Below are positions 12,365 through 25,072 of a DNA stretch of 64,000 bases, in pieces. The position numbers and the translations under genes were made by a program. Below the pieces are notes generated by a model that saw only the letters and a program-made list of their open reading frames with translations, did no database searches and had not been told where the DNA came from. Source of the stretch: Saturnia japonica (lineage: Eukaryota > Arthropoda > Insecta > Lepidoptera > Saturniidae); contig CM065318.1 of NCBI GenBank assembly GCA_033032175.1, forward strand, positions 9,424,001 to 9,488,000, read 5' to 3'. Each line of letters begins with the position of its first letter. The first letter of the stretch is position 1.

Positions 12365-12448
12365 TTTTTTTTTAGACCTGACTACACTGTTAGACTTAGG
12401 GGCCCTGAAGCTGCTGCGGCTTTTATAGCTTCACCGAACTTGACCTGT
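12365..12448 (-). repeat. Small retroposon-like repeat, copy 1
   Basis: About 80 bp, read on the minus strand as starting near GGTCAAGTTCGGTGAAGC, with GGGCCCCTAAGTCTAACAGTG in the middle and ending in an A-run (T-run at 12366-12374 on the plus strand). Its twin is at 34264-34341. Flanks GTATTTAC and GTACTTAC match at 7 of 8 positions, a likely worn target duplication. Confidence 0.55.
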
Positions 12449-13215
12449 ACTTACTTATACATTCAGCTTATATAAAATATGTGCGCGAATTCTGTTGATT
12501 ATTGTATATGTAGGTAGCTTTATAAAGATTTGTTCTATCATTACTACATTTTATAGAAGTTACATTTTAATGTATATTGTATTTTAATAAATATTATGAC
12601 TATTTATTACATATACATACATATATTTAGTCTTGTTGGTTAAGAGTAGAAGTTTCTTACTTTTTAAATCTTTTCTCTGAGAGTATAAAGTGAATATCAA
12701 TGTTTATTATTACAATTATTTTTCGAAGAAGCTTTATTTTAGTTTTATAACAAATGCAGAATGATTGCAAAGACTGATTTATTTCCAATTTTAAGAAATG
12801 TTTAAATACAGTACTTCACAGGTTTGAGCATTACTTATTATTAATCTCTGACGATTAGGCCATTACAATAAATCGTATTACGTGCTAAAAACATGTTATT
12901 TTATTTTATTACGTTATAATAAAATACACATATAACAATTATTTATACCTTTTACCAACGTACATTGTCGTAAATTCGACATACAATGAAAATCAACTCT
13001 TGTTTACCGGTGTAAGTATCATATACAACAATTCTTTAAGCCAAAATCGCACATTAAAGTGTTGTATGTGAAAAATCTAAGAAACCTGGGGTAATTTTAA
13101 ATAATTTATTGTGGTATACTTCAAAGTATTATAATTTATATACATATGCAAAATTTCACTCTAATTCACATTTATAACTTTGATGAGCTCTCCTGTAAAA
13201 TTTCATTTTTGAAGA

Positions 13216-13244
13216 TACAACAATTTACGTAGGAGGCATCGATA
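13216..13244 (-). repeat. Right terminal inverted repeat of the 4.0-kb candidate
   Basis: Inverted partner of 9221-9249 (28/29 identical). Sequence similarity stops within a base or so on the outer side, as expected for element ends. Confidence 0.6.
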
Positions 13245-13534
13245 TATTAAATTAAATAAATTAATACTGCAAATCCTAACCCGTCCAGTGTCATTGAACA
13301 TAGACCCCCCAAAATATTGACATTGTCACTCAACGAAAAGTGACAGCAAGTAATGTAAATAATACTCATTGTTTAGGTTCATGAATACTGCACATGTAAA
13401 GCAGAAAATAAGTAGTTTATGATCAAAAAGTCGCTGGTCGAATTCCGAACTTAGGGCGACCGCTAGTTTTTATAATAGTATAAAATAATTATTTTTGTTA
13501 TAAATGATATAGATATCATTAGAAACGCTATCAA
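13245..13534. other. Spacer between the TIR element and a LINE fragment
   Basis: No gene or recognisable repeat. Confidence 0.4.
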
Positions 13535-13920
13535 CTTGCCTGCTCAAATGTATCTTCACGTTATGTTTATAGAACTCCATGTTCTAGGATAGAAACACAG
13601 TAGCCGAGAGACAGTTCCACAGCTTAACAGTACAGAAAGGATTTGAATACCAATACCGACGATATGAAGCTTATTTACCGTAAAGCTGCTGAACCGGAGC
13701 CCAGAGCGTTTGCTTCTGTTATGAAAGGGAGAAGAGGAAAGTGTTTCATACAAGGTCGAACTTTTGCCTTGTAAGCAGATCGGGCATGAACAACCATCGT
13801 ACCCTGTTTAAGATTCCGAGTTTTCGAGATGTCACTCCCAGGTGACACTCTCGATGTAGTCTTAGGAGTTAAGGTCGCTGCGAATATCCATACATAGGAT
13901 ATTGAGGTTGTCACGCATTA
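13535..13920 (-). pseudogene. LINE ORF2 C-terminal fragment (CR1/Jockey group)
   Basis: Minus-strand pieces in different frames match the end of an ORF2 protein common in Lepidoptera: SRKLGILNRVR, then AYKAKVRPCM, then SPFHNRSKRSG, then KLWNCLSATVF before the end. These occur in the correct order but need several frameshifts and contain stops. It is a 5'-truncated, inactive copy. Confidence 0.6.
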
Positions 13921-14639
13921 CTAGCGAGACGGCTTGATGAGTGGCGAGGAGGAAAACGCGGATTTCTGTCAGAAATCACGATCTTCACGCGAGAAGTTGT
14001 TTCTCCTAAAGGTTTTTATTTCCTCAGAGTGAAACTTTGCATTTAGACTCGTATATAAAATAGGTCTATCGAAATATTTTTTTCTATCACATTTACAATC
14101 TAAGTATGGTGATAAAAATTCACAGAAGTAGTTCATAATTGACAAGCACATTACATGTAATTATTTTATCAATCATTCTAAACATTCTAAATGAATTTTT
14201 GATTATCTCACGTAGTAATGCGGTCCCATTTTTTCCAAGTCGGTCAAGAGTTCGTATTCGTCTTGCGTAATGTTTTATTAAATTATATGTATAATGTCAC
14301 TACTTGTCATTATTCCGTGAATGAATCAATAAACAAGAAATTGTTTCAAGGTTTCTTGTTGAAATTACTAGCTATTTGAATACTTATTTTAGTTTGGTTA
14401 CGGGTCACGGCGTTTGCTCCCTGCCATAGTATCTGAGCGTAGTAATAAAATCTTGTTACGACATCACCCCTACCTAACTACTTTGCCTCAAAACATTTTT
14501 CTTTTCTATATTTTCCGGCGAATACTACATATTTACTGTAAAAATTGTAGATATTTATTGTAAATTAAATCATATATGCGTACACTACCTAGGTACTGAA
14601 AAGTGGTAAAAAAACGATCTGTTTTTAAAATCCTTTATC
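13921..14639. other. No recognisable gene
   Basis: AT-rich spacer between LINE fragments. Small open frames lack any domain. Confidence 0.4.
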
Positions 14640-15390
14640 CATCCAGCCATTTATTCGGTCGAAAACATCCACTGCTGGACATCGGCCTCGCCCAAAGATA
14701 TTCTACTGCTCTCATCCAGAGGATTCCCGCAACTTTCACCAAGTCGCCGGTTCATTTTTTCGCAGGGCTGCCAACGCTGCGACTCCCGATATGTGGTCAC
14801 CAATGGAGATCTCTTGGGCCCCATCGGCCACCCGTACTACCAGAAATGTGCCCCGCCTACTGCCACAAGTCCAGTAATTCTGAGGGCTATGTCGGTAGGT
14901 GTCTTTAGATCTACTGTCGATCTCCTCATTTTTATTTGATCACAACACTCCGAGTATAGCCCTGTCCACTATGCTTTGAGTAACTTTGATCTTTCTTTTA
15001 AGGCCCAATGTTAGCAACCATGTCTCAGTACTATATGTCATCACTGGCAGTGGTCATACACACTGATTCAAGAATCAAAAACTTTCGTCTTCAGACACTG
15101 CGGTATCTTGGATGAGATGACATCCGAGTTGAGTTCGACGATTGACCTTTTTCTCGAAGTTCGACTTAACAATCTGGATAGTTTACCATAGGTAAACTTG
15201 GGCATTAACAAATTCAAGCGTAGAGTATCCGATCTTTACGGGATGTTCGTCATGACCTTCGTTTTCTCTATGTTTGTTTTAAGAGCAACATATTCGGAAG
15301 ATCTGTTGAGGTCAGAGAGCATTGTACTGAAATTCGCCATGGTCTCCGCCATGATTCTATGTCATCGCAAACCGAAGTTGAGTTAATATT
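14640..15390 (-). pseudogene. RTE-type LINE ORF2 fragment
   Basis: Read on the minus strand, the order of blocks is that of the 3' half of a lepidopteran RTE-like ORF2. The 'R..DDI' region lies near 15360, followed by the segment around 15050 (TYSTETWLLTLGL), the RILGV-like stretch near 14950 and the final GPTSGR-type region ending near 14660 (the usual end 'Q..DVE.M..I.. V' is seen as complementary CCACTGCTGGACATCGGCCT). Frames are broken repeatedly. A second, separate end of the same type of element is at 38499-38785. Confidence 0.55.
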
Positions 15391-15424
15391 AAATTAATTA
15401 ATAAAAAATTTAAGAGCAGTGGTG

Positions 15425-15700
15425 CTCTAGTCAGTGGAGCGATCTCCAACTATCCCTACACTGTGCCTTCCTCTTGACATCGTGATACGACACGACACCT
15501 ATTTTTTCCTTCACTTGCTGAATGTATGTCCTTCTTAGTCTTCCTCTTTCCTTCAATTTTTCCTTCTTTAATCGATTTTAATAGGTCGTCGTGTCGAATC
15601 AAGTGCCTCACCAAATTTCCCCTCCTATTTTTAATGATCTCCAGTAATATCCTACTCTCTTGTGCCACGTGCTTAATACCTCTTCATTCATTTTTATTTC
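15425..15700 (-). pseudogene. LINE ORF2 extreme C-terminus
   Basis: A 70-codon minus-strand frame reads NRRGNLVRHLIRHDDLLKSI then EGKIEGKRKTKKD. This is the known C-terminal pattern 'KRR..L.GH..RH..L.......GKI.GKRG.GR' of insect non-LTR ORF2 proteins. No reverse transcriptase domain is attached. Confidence 0.6.
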
Positions 15701-16357
15701 CATCTTTTTCATTTCTCCATTCTTAATTTCTTTATTTTCGACATGTTTTAATATTCTTGTAAATCGAAACAATAAACAATACTTGAGTGTAAAAAGTGAA
15801 CACGTAACGAATGATAAGAGAGATAAATTAATTTTATCAATTTATTTTCATAAAACTTTAAAATATTAGTTAAATGATCATGTCACTTGAGTATGATCAA
15901 GGAAAGAAGAAGCAAAATTTAAAATATTACAGACTCTGTAAAACGCCTAAAAGAAAACTAATACTTAATAATTGATTTAAGAATATTTCTACAGGAGGAA
16001 AGATTTTTTTTTTATTTATATGATAAGCGCCTTATTCAAATTACTATGCAAACTGTTACCGAGATGTTTTTTTTAAATGGCACCTACTATTTTAATAACT
16101 TATTTAAATGTTTATAATTATTTATAATAAATATTTTTTTTTCTTGTATACAGTATACAATTAAGGTAGCAAACAAACATACGGCCACGGTAAGAACTAC
16201 TGTAGCCTAGGGACGCTTTAGTCTAGTCAACAAGTCACAAGTACGTGTTAAGTAATTCTTGTTACTACGAGTAAAAAAATACGTGCCATGCCTCGTTGGA
16301 TTTGTAATAAAATTTTAAAAATGTGGTAAAATACTAAACTCGCACATAAGGAAGGAT
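15701..16357. other. No recognisable gene
   Basis: AT-rich, with several T-runs. Nothing supported. Confidence 0.4.
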
Positions 16358-16612
16358 TCCTTGGAGGTGGGGGGATTCAAAGAGAGGTAGGGCAAAGAGA
16401 ATACCTCCACCCTACAGTAGATCGCAGCCAAATAACCATGTGTTGTGTTACTGCGGTGAATAGGGTTTCCAGAACTTCTTGGGGTAGGGGGGTTAAAGGT
16501 CGGCAAAGCGCTAGATCACTATCAACCTATGGTACCTATTACAAGCGTCCATAGGCTACGGTAACCACATAGGTACCACCAGGCGAGCTGTATGCTGGTT
16601 TATCACCTAGGA
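16358..16612 (+). repeat. LINE-tail repeat family C, copy 2 (with the 3' end)
   Basis: Plus-orientation copy of the family with 'GTGTTGTGTTACTGCGGTGA', 'AGGGTTTCCAGA', 'GGTCGGCAAAGCGC' and 'GCGTCCATAGGCTACGGTAA', ending in a 'GTATGCTGGTTTATCACC' block. The last blocks are a well-known lepidopteran LINE 3' end, and they orient the other copies in this window. Confidence 0.65.
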
Positions 16613-19190
16613 GTATAAATAAACAATTGTAAAAGTTATAAGAAATTAAAGAGTTTACAAAAAGGAGTCTAGTATTTTATAAATTACTCGAAAACTATAG
16701 ATGCTAGAGAAGTTAAAAGTAGCCTAGCTTCTTAAAAAGAAGAATATTTTCGAAAACACCTGTCATCTTCCGGAACTTCATTTCAGTTATTAATACTCTT
16801 CATTCAATGTCGAAAATAGAACACTAAGCAGTGAGCGCTATACCACAACGCTGCCTTAAAACCGGCTGCGTTGAATAAAAACATTTTAATATGGTATTAC
16901 GTAAATAAAATTGAAAAATTTGAAAAGAATGTGGTGTTATTTAGACACTTCAGAGAAAAATATTCTGCTGTAAAAAAATTCGACAATTATTTATAATAAA
17001 TTGTTTTTTTTTTTAAGATACGTCATGAACATTAAAAACAAAAAAGCATTTTATTGTAGGTTGGTATAGTCTATAGAACCGTATACAAATGAATGTTTGA
17101 AAAAAGAAATTACATAAACAATACATAAATTAAAAAAAAAATTCTCATTACATTATTTTTTTAAATATTTTTACACTGTTAGTTCATATTCCACAATAAA
17201 CGATATGGTAAAAAAAGATTTATCAAAAATATGTAACTTCTCCATTTGCTTAAAAAATCTTTAATCTAATTAATTTAAAAATTTCAATCGAATATTATTT
17301 TATATTATAGTATTTTGGTATCTTAATACAACAGTAAAAACAAAATCATCTTTCTTTCATTTTTAAACTTTTCGATGATGAAATAATTCAAAACTAATCG
17401 ATTAAAAAAAATAAAAATGCCGTCATTAAGTATATATAGCTGCCAAAAGATATCTACGAAGCGAATTAATTTCAGAAGTAATACAGGGTCACTTTTCGGT
17501 AGAGTAGTTTTTTTCACAGTGGGGTCCGAAGTAAATAAAAAGTTATGATTTGAGATTTTTTTTTTTTCGTAAAACTTAATATTATCTTGAACACACCCAA
17601 TAAACAACTGTAAATAGCATGTCTAACGCAAGTACTCATCAGTACCAGTCTAGTGAAAATTATAAAAAAGATACAGACTGTAGATTGTTTCGAATTTTAA
17701 TAAGAATTAGTAAAAAAAGGCAATTTTCTCATAAAAACACAAAATAAATTATAACTCTGCAGGGGTTGACCTTAAGGACCTCCCGTAGAACAATTTTTTG
17801 CAGCTGATGAACCCATCTAACCTTTAGTTGCGTTTAATCCACGACTTTTTGACCACCCTGTATATGTCTGACCATACGAGCCAAAGGGTAGGTAGGTAGC
17901 TATATGGGTAGGTAATTAAACAGATTTTTAATAGATGACACCGTCTACAAATGTTAGTTGAATATTTTTAGCATAATATGTTGATGGCATTCCTAATGAA
18001 AATATCTTTTTGTAGCGTTTTTTAATGGAAACATGAATTTTAAACTATTTTTCTTCGTCAATATAGGGGAGCAAATGCTTTATAACGATTTTTGAATACA
18101 CACATCCAAATAACAAAAACACGCACACACACACTTATGATACTCTACAACTCTAAATAAAATATTGCTCACTAAATGGAGGAATGTAATTTTGTTTTAC
18201 ATACTTTTGTTGTATTTTTCATATTATTGAACGCAGGCCCCTATGTTATATTTCCTGGAAGTGGGCGCTTTTGGCTGCAACACAGTCTTCACTAATGTAG
18301 CTAATATCGTACATTTTTGTTTTTTGTTGTAACATAACTTATGGTTCCAATAAAATAATGAATAAATAAATAATCGGAATGATATTAAAAAATATTTTTG
18401 CACACGATATTTATAGAAACCATCTTCAAACATAATAAGGAAATAAAATGCATAGATACATGTTTAGAATATCATTTATACTTTATCTTTGGTATTTGAT
18501 ACAATCTATAGGACTTTACCTTACCCAAGTCCGGTTTACGGTATTTATTGCGCATGATCACGATTCACCGAGAAAATCATTTTCTCTTAAACTCGTCCAA
18601 CCACATAGTATCTTGGATATCGTTGTTTTTTTTTAAATTAAGATATAATTTTTTTAGGAACTACATTATTTACTAATTATTATTAATTTAAAATAGCTTC
18701 GCAGGGATATGGAATGGAAACCCTATTAAATTTTGTTTAATAACACATTATATTGAAAAAAAAATATACCAGGAAAGTCGAGCAGGGTAGGTCAACCAAA
18801 GCCTGATCTTGCACTATTGGAAGCTTCTACAATATTCCGATTTATTGTAACGAACACATGTATATATACATATACATTTATACAAACAACTGCACTGCAG
18901 CTATACGTAATTCGTGATTTTTTCAAACAATCAATAATATAATAAATATCAGGAGACCGTTAGGAGATAAAATAATAAAAATTCTTATAAAAATGAACTT
19001 TAATTATAATATATTCATATATTGAGTGTTTAAACTGGTATTCTCGTGAATGTCACTACTATTACTTACATCCAAACAAGTTTCTGCAACGCAAACTAAT
19101 AACGGTGAGCGTGCAGTCTCGAATCATTTTTACAAACAACCAGACATATCCATGTTATAAAATTACCCAGAATAAATATCTTTTAACAAA
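16613..19190. other. Upstream intergenic region of the complete transporter gene
   Basis: Strongly AT-rich; no gene recognised. Small open frames (for example 17323-17607 and 18224-18433, both minus) are unsupported. Contains a weak MITE candidate at 17484-17860. No convincing core promoter for the gene at 19191 was found. Confidence 0.4.
17484..17860. mobile_element. Weak MITE candidate
   Basis: Ends are CAGGGT... and ...ACCCTG, each next to TA (17482-17483 and 17861-17862), which suits a Tc1/mariner-type non-autonomous element. Beyond the first six bases the two ends do not match well, so support is thin. Confidence 0.25.
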
Positions 19191-22100
19191 ATGAAAAACA
19201 ACGTCGAAACCAATGAGGAATTTAATTTAAATGACCGTACGGATGAAAAAGAAACAAGTGCGATAAAACAAAATACACCGGTTTCAGGGTCAGAGCGAAT
19301 AAGAAAATATCTGGGTTTTGATACTTCGGTTTCGTGTTTGGACAGAATACTCAATTTTCTAAAGTTTTTTACAGTGGAACCTTTTTTATTATGTTATATT
19401 TTACCCAGTGCAATATCTGGGTTGGCAGTGCAGAAACTGAATATGGAGAAAGCGTGTCGTGTTGATTTAAATTATACGGAAAGTGTTTGTACTCAGGTGA
19501 TTAGTGGAGAAGACCTTATTGAAAACATTACTAAAGAAGCCAAGTCCGCTGCAATTAAAATGGTAGCAGAGATGGCAGCCTGGCAGTCTCCTCTGCAAAG
19601 CAGCATACCAGCTATTATGATTCTGTTTGTTGGAGCGTGGAGTGATAGAACCGGGAACCGTAAAGTCTTGATGTTAGTGCCGGTTATCGGAGAATTGATT
19701 TCATCATTTGGATTAATTCTTACGACCTACTATTTCTATGAATGGCCTTTATGGGTAACTGCATTGATAGAGGCATTACCTACAGCGTTATCCGGTGGAC
19801 TGTCTATTGCCTTGATGGGTTCATATAGTTTCTTGGCCGATGTAACGACTCTCGAATCACGCACTTTTAGGATTGGAATCGTCGCTGTGATTGTTACGTT
19901 AGGATTGCCATTCGGTACTTCAATAAGTGGGGTGTTAACAGAATCAGTCGGATACCACGGTGTTTTTGGGATCGGATTAGCACTGTATGTTATAGGTTTT
20001 ACACATACGTATTTCAGAGTGCACAATGTTAGAAACGATAAACTAAATGGTACACTCTTATCGAAATTGATATCTTTTTTTCACCCCAGAAACTTATGGG
20101 ATACAATTTCTATTATATTTTTGACGCCTACGAGACAAAGAATTCAAATAATTCTTGTTATCATTGTACACATTGTTATTATCGGACCTGTAATGGGTAT
20201 GTTAAGTGAAATTTTATAATATTTATGAGATAATTCGATTACTTAAATCAAAATGAAATTTCTTTATTCCTGTTTCAATATTGTTTTATATATTACTTCA
20301 GAATATTCGGCTGATACCTTAATCGGCATACCAGAATTAATTAAGAAGATATACTTCTTGGCATAACAAAACAAAATAACTGCCGAATATCTAAGAAAAT
20401 AACAAATTAAAATAAATTTTATCCGGTGTGCCGACAACATAATGAAGCTAGCCAGTAATGAAAATAATAAAAATTCATTTTACTGCCTTTTGTAAATAAT
20501 GGAAATATAATCATGTACAAACGTTATACAATTGTTATACAACGAAATTAAGCTACAAGTCAGTAAAATGAATTCATATTATTATCATTGATGTCTAACT
20601 TCATCTTGTCGCAGTTTCGTCACTATAATGCAGGCGCAACTCTCAATTTCACCCAACTAAACGCGCTAAAAGAAATACTTTAAAAATTAGTGCAAAAATG
20701 CAATTATCAACAAGAATGTATGTATATATTAGATCCATACCATTATGCCATGGTCATGATGATAAAAAATATTTTATGCTCAAATGGCTTTTTTATAATT
20801 TCAGGTGAAGCGACAGTATTGTACTTATACACATTAAGTAGATACAACATGAATGTTGTGGACCTTAGTCTGTTCAGTACTTATAACATTCTAATGGGAA
20901 CTGCTGGTGAGATTTTATTATTTTAAACAACATACATAGCACGTTCACTTTCGTTCAAAATCACAATAAACGAAATTTAGATCTTTATCGATATAAATAA
21001 ATCTGTAGTTTTGTCTGTAAATGTATTTTTTTTTTTTTCGAAATTTCCTGATAGATGTGCTCTGAAAAGGACACTGATGACTAATATGCCCTTAATTTTT
21101 TTATTTTATCTTTTTTGTTTGTATGTCCATATTTAACTCAAAAACTGCTTGACCGATTCTTATGAAATTTTGTACACGGGAAGTAAAAGTCATTTCATAA
21201 TTGATGGGCTATAAGAATAATTTAATAACACTGCGCTTTTGAAAAATTTAAGTAATATTTTAACCATTACAAAAGCATCATTCAAATTACTTGAAATTAC
21301 TCTATACATACCTAAAACCATCATAGTAGGTAAACGTTTTTTTGTTATTAACAAACATTATATTATGTTAGCTATCTACATAATAAATGGCGTCACCAAA
21401 TGGGAGAAAGGTCAAAGACAAGGAACTTTATCGTTCTTTGCTCTGTAGGTACCTTACGTAGGGGGCCTCTAGGAAGTAGAGGAATGTAATTGTACTACTA
21501 ATGTGAAGTACAGGTTTTTTGACCCCGATAACGAATTGTTACTTGTGTTGATTAATAGTAAATGTGTAGATGTAGAAATGTGAATATTAAAATAATTACC
21601 AGTTAGTACTATTGTAGGTTCCATTCCGAATCTCCCAACTATTTATTACAATTGCAATAGCTGATCTCACCAGTTTCGTGTCTATTATAAAAAATCGTGA
21701 TATTCTTTGTATGCAAAGACATACATTAACTTGCGATAAGCTTAAAAAAGCAGTAAGGAAAGCGATAGAATACCCAAAGCTGGAGTGGTATATTAAAATC
21801 GTTGAATGTAATTTTGTTGAGAGCTAGAACAAACGTTTTTAAAGCAGAATCAACCTCTATTTCAAAGATAATTCGAAAAAATATTGCACAGTTATAACAT
21901 GATGTTAAGACATGAAATGGAGACAGAATGGATCATATAAAGAACAAATTAAAATTTAATTGAAATCGTCGCGCCGTGAAGATGTTTTGTTTCCAAATCG
22001 TCGAATTATAATGTCTAAATTTCTGTAAACCACAATGCAAAATGCAGAATTGCTTAGTTTGTATTGTCTAATGTGATTTCTTAGTGAAAAAGTTTATTGA

Positions 22101-24510
22101 AATAATCATTGATTCAGTAATCGATCAGCGTACATTTTTCATTAAAAAAAAAATAACCATCCTTCGTTTTCAGGAACGGCCGTAGCTGTCACTGTTTTCA
22201 GTAAATTGCTTAAAATGCACGATACCTTTTTAGGTATAATAGCAACAGCCTGCAAAACAGTGTCTAGTTTTGTGTACGGTTCGGCTCCGACGAAATATTG
22301 GTTCTACGCGGGCCCTGCTTTCGACTTTTTCGGGAATTCTGGTACAACAGCGATCAGATCTCTTGGCACTAAAATTGTTGACCCAGATAATGTCGGTAAG
22401 GATAGTTTATTTCATATATACTTAAAGCTTAAACTGATTATAAACATTTTTAATTATTTTTTTTTTCGTTATAAAACTATTCAAAAATGTAGTACATATT
22501 TTCATATTCATATATTCAAAATTTGTTGGTTCATGAAATCATCGTTGTCTCTTTTCTTATTTGTGAACTAAAACAATATGTATAAAAATGATGTAATATT
22601 TTCACAGTTTTACATAATATCTAGTTATGTTCAAGATGAAGGAGTGGTAGATACTTGTGACCATATGGAACTCAATCATCGATTCATTCTATCAGGTGAA
22701 ATTGACTTGTTTTGTTGAGTCATACAAAGGCAAAGAATTCATTATTGATAGACTAAGATTTTATAAAGTAAAATGAACCTATAATAATATTGCTCAACAC
22801 AATCGACAAACAAAGTGGTTTTAAAATAACAAAAAATAAGTTTTTATATTTAAATGACGTAAGATGCCATCTATTTCAAGATCATCAATGGGCGCAACAC
22901 AAACCGGATGTTTTTATAAACTAAATTATGATTTTATTAAAAGTTGCTCAACAATGTATTTAAGTTTAATATGCAACGTTTTTTTTTTTACACTGCCGGG
23001 ACATTCCTAGAATACCAATACAAGTACGGGTCATAATTACCTACGTGATTATGCTGAAATCCTTTCTCAAATCAGTAACCTGTCTGTAAAATTGATTTAT
23101 TTACTCATTTTATTTTTTCAAATCTCGTTGGAACGAATATTGCTTTTTATTAATGACCTGCGGGTATGCAGTTTTAATACTTCTTTAGAAATGAAAACTT
23201 TCATGTTTCAGGAAAAATGTGCTCCTTAATAGGCTTCGCTGAAGCTTTGATTCCAATTATGTACACGCCTTTATACAGTAAAATATTCTCTAAAACTGTT
23301 GACACGACGCCTGGAGCTGTTTACTATCTTGGAGGTGCCATGACTATACCTGCTTTTTTTATTTTTATGTAAGTTATATTTTCTTTTTTTTTAAATAAAC
23401 GCCTACACAGATTGGTAAATGTAATTCATGTTTAACTATAGAATGTCGTATATATTCATGATAATTTGAATTACCATAGTCTGAGCTCTAGTGAGTGATA
23501 TAGTATAATAATACAAAATATTGTTTTACATAAAATGATATCATATCTTTATACATAATTATGTTTAGGTCTCTTTGGTGCGTATAGATTCTTGATTAAT
23601 TTTCGAGCAGTTATGGAAATTACATTATGAGCTTGCCTTTGTAAACAAAAAGTTAATATTTACATACAAAGTTATAGGAGGCTATGCGAATAAGGAAACT
23701 ACCTACTTCAACACGCCTAAGGTACAAAAACAAATTGTTCAGTTGGTGGTTCGATGGATTAGATTGAAATCATTTAATGCATGGAATATTCTAAACTGTT
23801 GAAAATTCCAAAAAAAATCTCTAAATGACGGTGAAAACCGTACCTATAATTAATATCCATGGCGAGGTTTAGAAAAAGTAAGCGGACACGCAGACAGACT
23901 AGGATAACAACTTTCTTTTATACTATGTATTGATCTATCCAAATGGCACCTGTACCAAGTTTTTTTTAATTATTCTATTTTTATAGATTTTAGAAAGAAT
24001 TAGGTACCTAGTTACCTACGTTTAAAATGTAAATTTAAATAGACGCCTTGAAATCTAAGACTATTAAGCAAAAGTGTCTTCCTGTAGGAAGACTAAGCAG
24101 AATCATCACACTGGCAAACATTTTTTCGACATTTTCGATGCTGATAAATGTATATATCTATATGTTTCCACTTTATGGCGATAGTATAAGAATATTACAA
24201 AGTTTTCCCACAATTTAATTAATTAATTAATCCAAACAAAAAAATATCGAAAAACAAAAAAATATAGTACCACTACATCTTACGAATATTCACACAATTG
24301 ATTCGTGCAATGGATTTTATAGTCTAAAGTAGCACATCCAACTATTGTAATAAGATATGTAAAGGCCTTAAAACAAAACTATGAATAATTAAATCAAGTC
24401 ATCTTTTCAGAATCCTTTTTATTATGAACAAGAGAGAACAAAGAAACATTGTTAAGGACCCAGTCGCAAAAGAAAAGCACACTTACGATAATGAAGTTTC
24501 AGTTTTGTAA
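19191..24510 (+). CDS. SLC46-type transporter, complete five-exon gene
   Basis: Major-facilitator solute carrier of the SLC46 (proton-coupled folate transporter-like) type, presumably a membrane importer of an unknown small solute. Exons: 19191-20196, 20805-20906, 22174-22395, 23212-23368, 24411-24510; the sum is 1587 nt, 528 residues plus TAA. All four introns are GT-AG and all joins keep frame (phases 1,1,1,2). Residues 62-82 form the first membrane segment. C89 and C100 and glycosylation sites NYT (94-96) and NIT (112-114) lie in the first outer loop. Motif A GAWSDRTGNRK is at 148-158, about six membrane segments are in exon 1, and the remainder are in exons 2-4. Exon 5 gives a short charged cytoplasmic tail. 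The start ATG follows AATATCTTTTAACAAA and precedes a polar N-terminus. This is the only full-length member in the window. Confidence 0.88.
20197..20804. other. Intron 1
   Basis: 608 bp, GTATGT...CAG. No repeat recognised. The coding frame of exon 1 would run into TAA at 20217, supporting the splice. Confidence 0.7.
20805..20906 (+). CDS. Exon 2 of the complete SLC46-type gene
   Basis: Acceptor TTTCAG before 20805 and donor GTGAG at 20907. Encodes EATVLYLYTLSRYNMNV and on to ILMGTAG, the seventh/eighth membrane segment region that follows the GPVMG join in this family. Confidence 0.85.
20907..22173. other. Intron 2, containing a family B repeat piece
   Basis: 1267 bp. Holds a partial family B repeat at about 21125-21230 (ACTGCTTGACCGATTCTTAT, then TACACGGGAAGT). 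Nothing else recognised. Confidence 0.6.
22174..22395 (+). CDS. Exon 3 of the complete SLC46-type gene
   Basis: Acceptor TTTTCAG before 22174, donor GTAAGG at 22396. Encodes the segment with AGPAFDFFGNSGTTAIRSL and a KIVDPDNVG end, a conserved stretch of the C-terminal half of SLC46 proteins. Confidence 0.85.
22396..23211. other. Intron 3
   Basis: 816 bp, AT-rich, no recognised repeat or gene. Confidence 0.6.
23212..23368 (+). CDS. Exon 4 of the complete SLC46-type gene
   Basis: Acceptor TTTCAG before 23212, donor GTAAGT at 23369. Encodes KMCSLIGFAEALIPIMYTPL then TPGAVYYLGGAMTIPAFF, the last two membrane segments. Confidence 0.85.
23369..24410. other. Intron 4, containing a worn repeat
   Basis: 1042 bp. 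The stretch 23690-23945 has blocks shared with 25545-25830 (GTGAAAACCGTA, then TTTTATACTATGTAT), so it is probably an old copy of the same retroposon tail. Confidence 0.55.
24411..24510 (+). CDS. Exon 5 of the complete SLC46-type gene
   Basis: Acceptor CTTTTCAG before 24411. Encodes the end of the final membrane segment and a hydrophilic tail (MNKREQRNIVKD...), ending with TAA at 24508-24510. Confidence 0.8.
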
Positions 24511-25072
24511 ATTAAAATATCGTTTACATAATTTAAGTTATATTATGCATATATACATTATACATATATTATATTTAGTGATGAATCAATTATAGTTTGA
24601 AAAGTTTTAGACTGACTTGTTTATTAATTAAGTACATCAACATTTTTAATTTATAATTATATAGCTGCGTATTTTTTCTGTAGGCGTGAAAATATTTTAT
24701 TTAGTTACGGTCACGAAGCATTACTTTGAGGTAGGTCAAACTTATATTGTTATTGTTTGATTGCGGGTGTTCACTAATTGGTAATTTGTTATTTGCTAAA
24801 TAATTGTTGGTCTATATTTCATTACTTGACCATCGCGTTTTTATCTCTTTGTGCGCAGAGGAATATGGTCGATGTAATTTCTGTATTTGTTTCTATTTAT
24901 TGTTTTATTTTAGAGTATTTATCTCGTTCTGCGCAAATGAATACAGTCAATGTAATTTCTATTTTTATTTCTATTTATAACTACCCACCGCAGCTTGGCG
25001 CGGGTATAATTTACAAAGTGGTGTATTTTATATTTTAAAAAATCTGATTTAGAGCTTATCGCTTTAATATTG
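24511..25072. other. 3' flank of the transporter gene
   Basis: No canonical AATAAA close behind the stop was found; ATTAAA occurs immediately after the stop, which is too close to be convincing. Contains two copies of a 65-bp repeat (see 24837-25904). Confidence 0.4.

Larger units (their letters stand above)
9221..13244. mobile_element. Candidate 4.0-kb DNA transposon with 29-bp terminal inverted repeats
   Basis: The ends 9221-9249 and 13216-13244 are inverted copies matching at 28 of 29 positions, beginning TATCGATGCCTCCTACGTAA. Flanks are TACTAA on the left and TATTAA on the right, a possible 6-bp target duplication with one difference. Inside lies the decayed gene at 10117-11935, of a family that is highly repeated in insect genomes. 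That these repeats are the ends of the element which carried that gene is my inference. The repeats could also be two unrelated insertions of a short repeat in opposite orientation. Confidence 0.45.

Noticed and set aside
17484..17860. MITE with CAGGGT ends
   Set aside because: Only six terminal bases match; kept as a low-confidence feature but not put forward as a finding.
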